A stretch of 64,000 nt of DNA from Sphingomonas endophytica (GTDB taxonomy: Bacteria; Pseudomonadota; Alphaproteobacteria; Sphingomonadales; Sphingomonadaceae): assembly GCF_014199415.1 (NCBI RefSeq), contig NZ_JACIJN010000011.1:78825-142824 (forward strand), given 5' to 3'. The notes under the pieces were generated by a model. It had not been told where the DNA came from. It saw nothing but the letters and a program-made list of their open reading frames with translations, and did no database searches. Shown piece by piece: positions 62,250 through 64,000 of this stretch. Position 1 is the stretch's first letter. Each line of letters opens with the position of its first letter. The translations under genes and the position numbers were made by a program.

Positions 62250-63215
62250 ATGGAAACGCGTTCGAACCATGTCCTCGTCGGCGCGGTGGTGCTGATCCTG
62301 CTGGCGCTGGTCGCGCTGTTCACGGTGTGGATCGCGCGGATCGGCGGCGCAGAAGAGCGCGACTATGACATCTTCTTCCGCCAGGCGGTCGACGGGCTGG
62401 CGAAGGGCTCGTCGGTGACCTTCTCGGGCGTGCCGTCGGGGCAGGTGAAGAGCATTTCGCTGTGGAAGCCCGATCCGCAATATGTGCGCGTGCGGATCAG
62501 CGTGAACAACGACACGCCGATCCTGCGCGGCACGACCGCGACGATCCAGGGCAGCTTCACCGGCACCAGCACCGTCAGCCTCGACGGCGCGATCAAGGGC
62601 GCGCAGCCGATCACCTGCCCCGAAGGCGACGCCGCCAAGAGCGTCTGCCCGCTGGGCGTGCCGGTGATCCCGACCAAGACCGGCGGGATCGGCGCGATCC
62701 TCAATTCCGCGCCGCAGCTGCTGGAGCGGCTGTCGACGCTGACCGAGCGGCTGACGGGCATGCTGAGCGACCGCAACCAGGCGTCGATCGCCGGCATCCT
62801 CGACAACACCAACCGGCTGACCGATGCGCTTGCCGACCGCGGGCCGGAGATCGCCGCGACGCTGGCGCAGACACGGATCGCGATCCAGCAGGCGGGCAAT
62901 GCCGCCGAGCAGATCGGCGCGCTGGCGCAGACCACCAACGGCGTGCTCGCGAACGACGTCCAGCCGGCGATGGCCAATCTCAACAAGGCGATCACTTCGG
63001 CGCAGCAGAGCGCGGACACGCTCAATTCCGCGATCGGCGATGCGCGACCGGGGCTGACGACCTTCAGCAAGCAGACGATCCCGCAGGTCAACCAGCTGGT
63101 GCGCGACCTGCGCGTGACCGCCTCGTCGCTGAAGTCGATCAGCGAGCGGGTCGAGCAGGGTGGCGCCAGCTCGCTGGTGGGGCAGCCGGCGCTGCCGGAC
63201 TATAAGGGGAAGTGA
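62250..63215 (+). CDS. mlaD: MlaD-type MCE domain protein
   Basis: The 321-residue protein has one N-terminal membrane helix (about 8-30, VLVGAVVLILLALVALFTVW), an MCE domain (about 38-120, VDGLAKGSSVTFSGVPSGQV) and a long helical tail with Asn/Gln/Ala-rich repeats such as IAIQQAGNAAEQIGALAQTT. MCE hexamers form the periplasmic lipid channel of Mla systems; the long tail could extend the tube. GTGA overlap joins it to the lipoprotein gene. Confidence 0.95.
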   Translation: METRSNHVLVGAVVLILLALVALFTVWIARIGGAEERDYDIFFRQAVDGLAKGSSVTFSGVPSGQVKSISLWKPDPQYVRVRISVNNDTPILRGTTATIQGSFTGTSTVSLDGAIKGAQPITCPEGDAAKSVCPLGVPVIPTKTGGIGAILNSAPQLLERLSTLTERLTGMLSDRNQASIAGILDNTNRLTDALADRGPEIAATLAQTRIAIQQAGNAAEQIGALAQTTNGVLANDVQPAMANLNKAITSAQQSADTLNSAIGDARPGLTTFSKQTIPQVNQLVRDLRVTASSLKSISERVEQGGASSLVGQPALPDYKGK

Positions 63216-63817
63216 CCGTGCGTGCTTTGGCGAACAAGCTCCTGATCGTCGCGGCGCTGGTGCCGCTGGCTGGCTGCATCCGCTTCGGCGCGACGCCGCC
63301 GCCCTCGCTGCTGACGATCGCTCCGCAGGCGCAGCCGGCGGCGGGAACGGTGCAGAATTCCGCGACCGGCCGCGCGATCGTGATTGAGGTGCCGGCGGTG
63401 CCGCAGTCGATCGCCGGGACGCGCGTGCCGGTGCAGGCGACCGACACGTCGCTCGCTTACGTCAAGGATGCGCAATGGGCCGAGCCACCCGCGCGGCTGT
63501 TCGCGCGGCTGCTGTCGGACACGCTGACCGCGCGTGCGCAGATGGTGGTGCTGTCGCCGGCGCAGTCGTTCGACGCGCCGAGCGCGACGCTGGGCGGCGA
63601 GCTGCGGACCTTCGGCGTCGATGCCGTGCAGCGGCAGGCGGTGGTGACCTATGACGCCTCGTTCACGCCGGCGGGCAAGCCGACCGTCGAGAAGCGCCGC
63701 TTCGAGGCGCGCGTGCCGGTCGGCGCGATCGATGCGGCGCAGTCGGGCGCGGCGCTGAGCCAAGCGGCCAATCAGGTCGCGCAGCAGGTGTCGGACTGGG
63801 TTGGCACGCAGCGGTAG
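63212..63817 (+). CDS. ABC-type transport auxiliary lipoprotein
   Basis: The 201-residue protein starts at a GTG overlapping the mlaD stop and has a lipoprotein signal ending at C22 (ALVPLAGCIRFGATPPPSLL). The mature domain contains IVIEVPAVPQSIAGTRVPVQ and LLSDTLTARAQMVVL, the pattern of the auxiliary lipoprotein that accompanies MCE transporters (PqiC/DUF330-like). It probably docks the MCE channel at the outer membrane. A second GTG at 63218 is an alternative start. Confidence 0.9.
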   Translation: MTVRALANKLLIVAALVPLAGCIRFGATPPPSLLTIAPQAQPAAGTVQNSATGRAIVIEVPAVPQSIAGTRVPVQATDTSLAYVKDAQWAEPPARLFARLLSDTLTARAQMVVLSPAQSFDAPSATLGGELRTFGVDAVQRQAVVTYDASFTPAGKPTVEKRRFEARVPVGAIDAAQSGAALSQAANQVAQQVSDWVGTQR

Positions 63818-63887
63818 GGTTGGTCGGTCCGGCTGTTAGCCGGGAATCCTTGTTACCCGGCAAGCTGAGGGCCGCTGCACGGCTGGT

Positions 63888-63912
63888 TCCGTCACCCCGG
63901 ACATAATCCGGG
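63888..63912. repeat. Truncated palindromic repeat, family B, at the IS boundary
   Basis: TCCGTCACCCCGGACATAAT then CCGGG matches the outer left arm of family B and stops exactly where the IS-like sequence begins. Confidence 0.7.
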
Positions 63913-64000
63913 TGTGGATTCACATTCGAAGTGCAACGGGAAGAAGGCCTCAGCGGGGGTTTGGAAGCCGAGGCATTTTCTGGGTGTATGATTGTGTCTG
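63892..64000 (-). CDS. C-terminal end of an IS30-family transposase (partial, cut by window edge)
   Basis: On the minus strand the last bases read HNHTPRKCLGFQTPAEAFF, then PLHFECESTPGLCPG and a stop at 63892-63894. The RPRKxLGxxTPAE pattern is the conserved C terminus of IS30-family transposases. The final residues from about CESTPGLCPG are encoded beyond the apparent IS end, inside the flanking palindromic repeat. Only 35 codons are visible; the N-terminal part, including the DDE catalytic residues, is outside the window. Confidence 0.8.
   Translation of the reverse strand, partial: RHNHTPRKCLGFQTPAEAFFPLHFECESTPGLCPG
63913..64000. mobile_element. Right end of an IS30-type insertion sequence (partial)
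   Basis: The likely terminal inverted repeat begins TGTGGATTCACATTCGAAGT at about 63913 and overlaps the end of the transposase gene. The left end and full element lie beyond the window. The boundary is inferred from where the family B repeat is interrupted. Confidence 0.6.

Overview
The window is a chromosomal segment of a high-GC alphaproteobacterium, most likely a sphingomonad (Sphingomonas or a close relative). The evidence is an intact alphaproteobacterial division and cell-wall cluster, a SciP-type CtrA inhibitor, an F1-ATPase zeta inhibitor, a perfect EcfG-type stress promoter and many TonB/RND/Mla envelope genes. Coding density is high, mostly with ATGA, GTGA or TGATG stop/start overlaps. 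No rRNA, tRNA, CRISPR array or prophage was found. One insertion-sequence end is cut by the right edge of the window.

Layout. 1-8.6 kb: dcw cluster (end of probable ftsW, murG, murC, an unnamed 66-aa gene, murB, ddl, ftsQ, ftsA, ftsZ). 8.7-17.3 kb: TPR/SPOR protein, dgt, argS with a coupled SPOR protein, an OmpV/MipA porin, nagZ. 17.6-21.2 kb: accC-accB-aroQ on the minus strand, then a ThiS-ThiG fusion and a CsbD stress protein. 21.5-30.8 kb: a long minus-strand series: scoA, acid phosphatase, DUF5076, scoB, GST, a HepT/MntA-like pair, leuC, a 35-aa peptide, leuD, quinone oxidoreductase, zeta inhibitor, BolA, CGFS glutaredoxin, and a separate ExoD-like gene.

31-40 kb: TPP enzyme, a BlaI/M56 regulatory pair with its own dyad operator, metallo-hydrolase, DUF4230, nadA, prolyl oligopeptidase. 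40.3-48 kb (minus): CDF metal exporter, spermidine-synthase-like enzyme with DUF6481, and a phosphoester set (PhoD-like phosphatase, TonB receptor, glycerophosphodiesterase). 48-54 kb: glutamine amidotransferase, DUF2256, SMP-30 hydrolase, small lipoprotein, mnmA, sciP, GlsB/YeaQ protein, SIMPL protein. 54-64 kb: RND adaptor and pump, DUF445, and an Mla-type lipid transport operon (STAS-MlaE, MlaF, MlaD, lipoprotein), then the tail of an IS30-type transposase.

The most unusual feature class is the dense population of imperfect palindromic repeats between genes. At least seven families are present and five of them share CGTCA/TGACG-like ends. One copy has become part of the murB reading frame and supplies the ddl ribosome-binding site. 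Another appears to have been the landing site of the IS30-type element. Other points of interest are several uncatalogued small genes translationally coupled inside essential operons, the ThiS-ThiG fusion with a buried GGG, and a BlaR1-like protein whose sensor domain is replaced by an EMP-repeat and coiled-coil tail. No wholly new multi-gene system was recognised; the strongest leads are the repeats and the coupled small genes.
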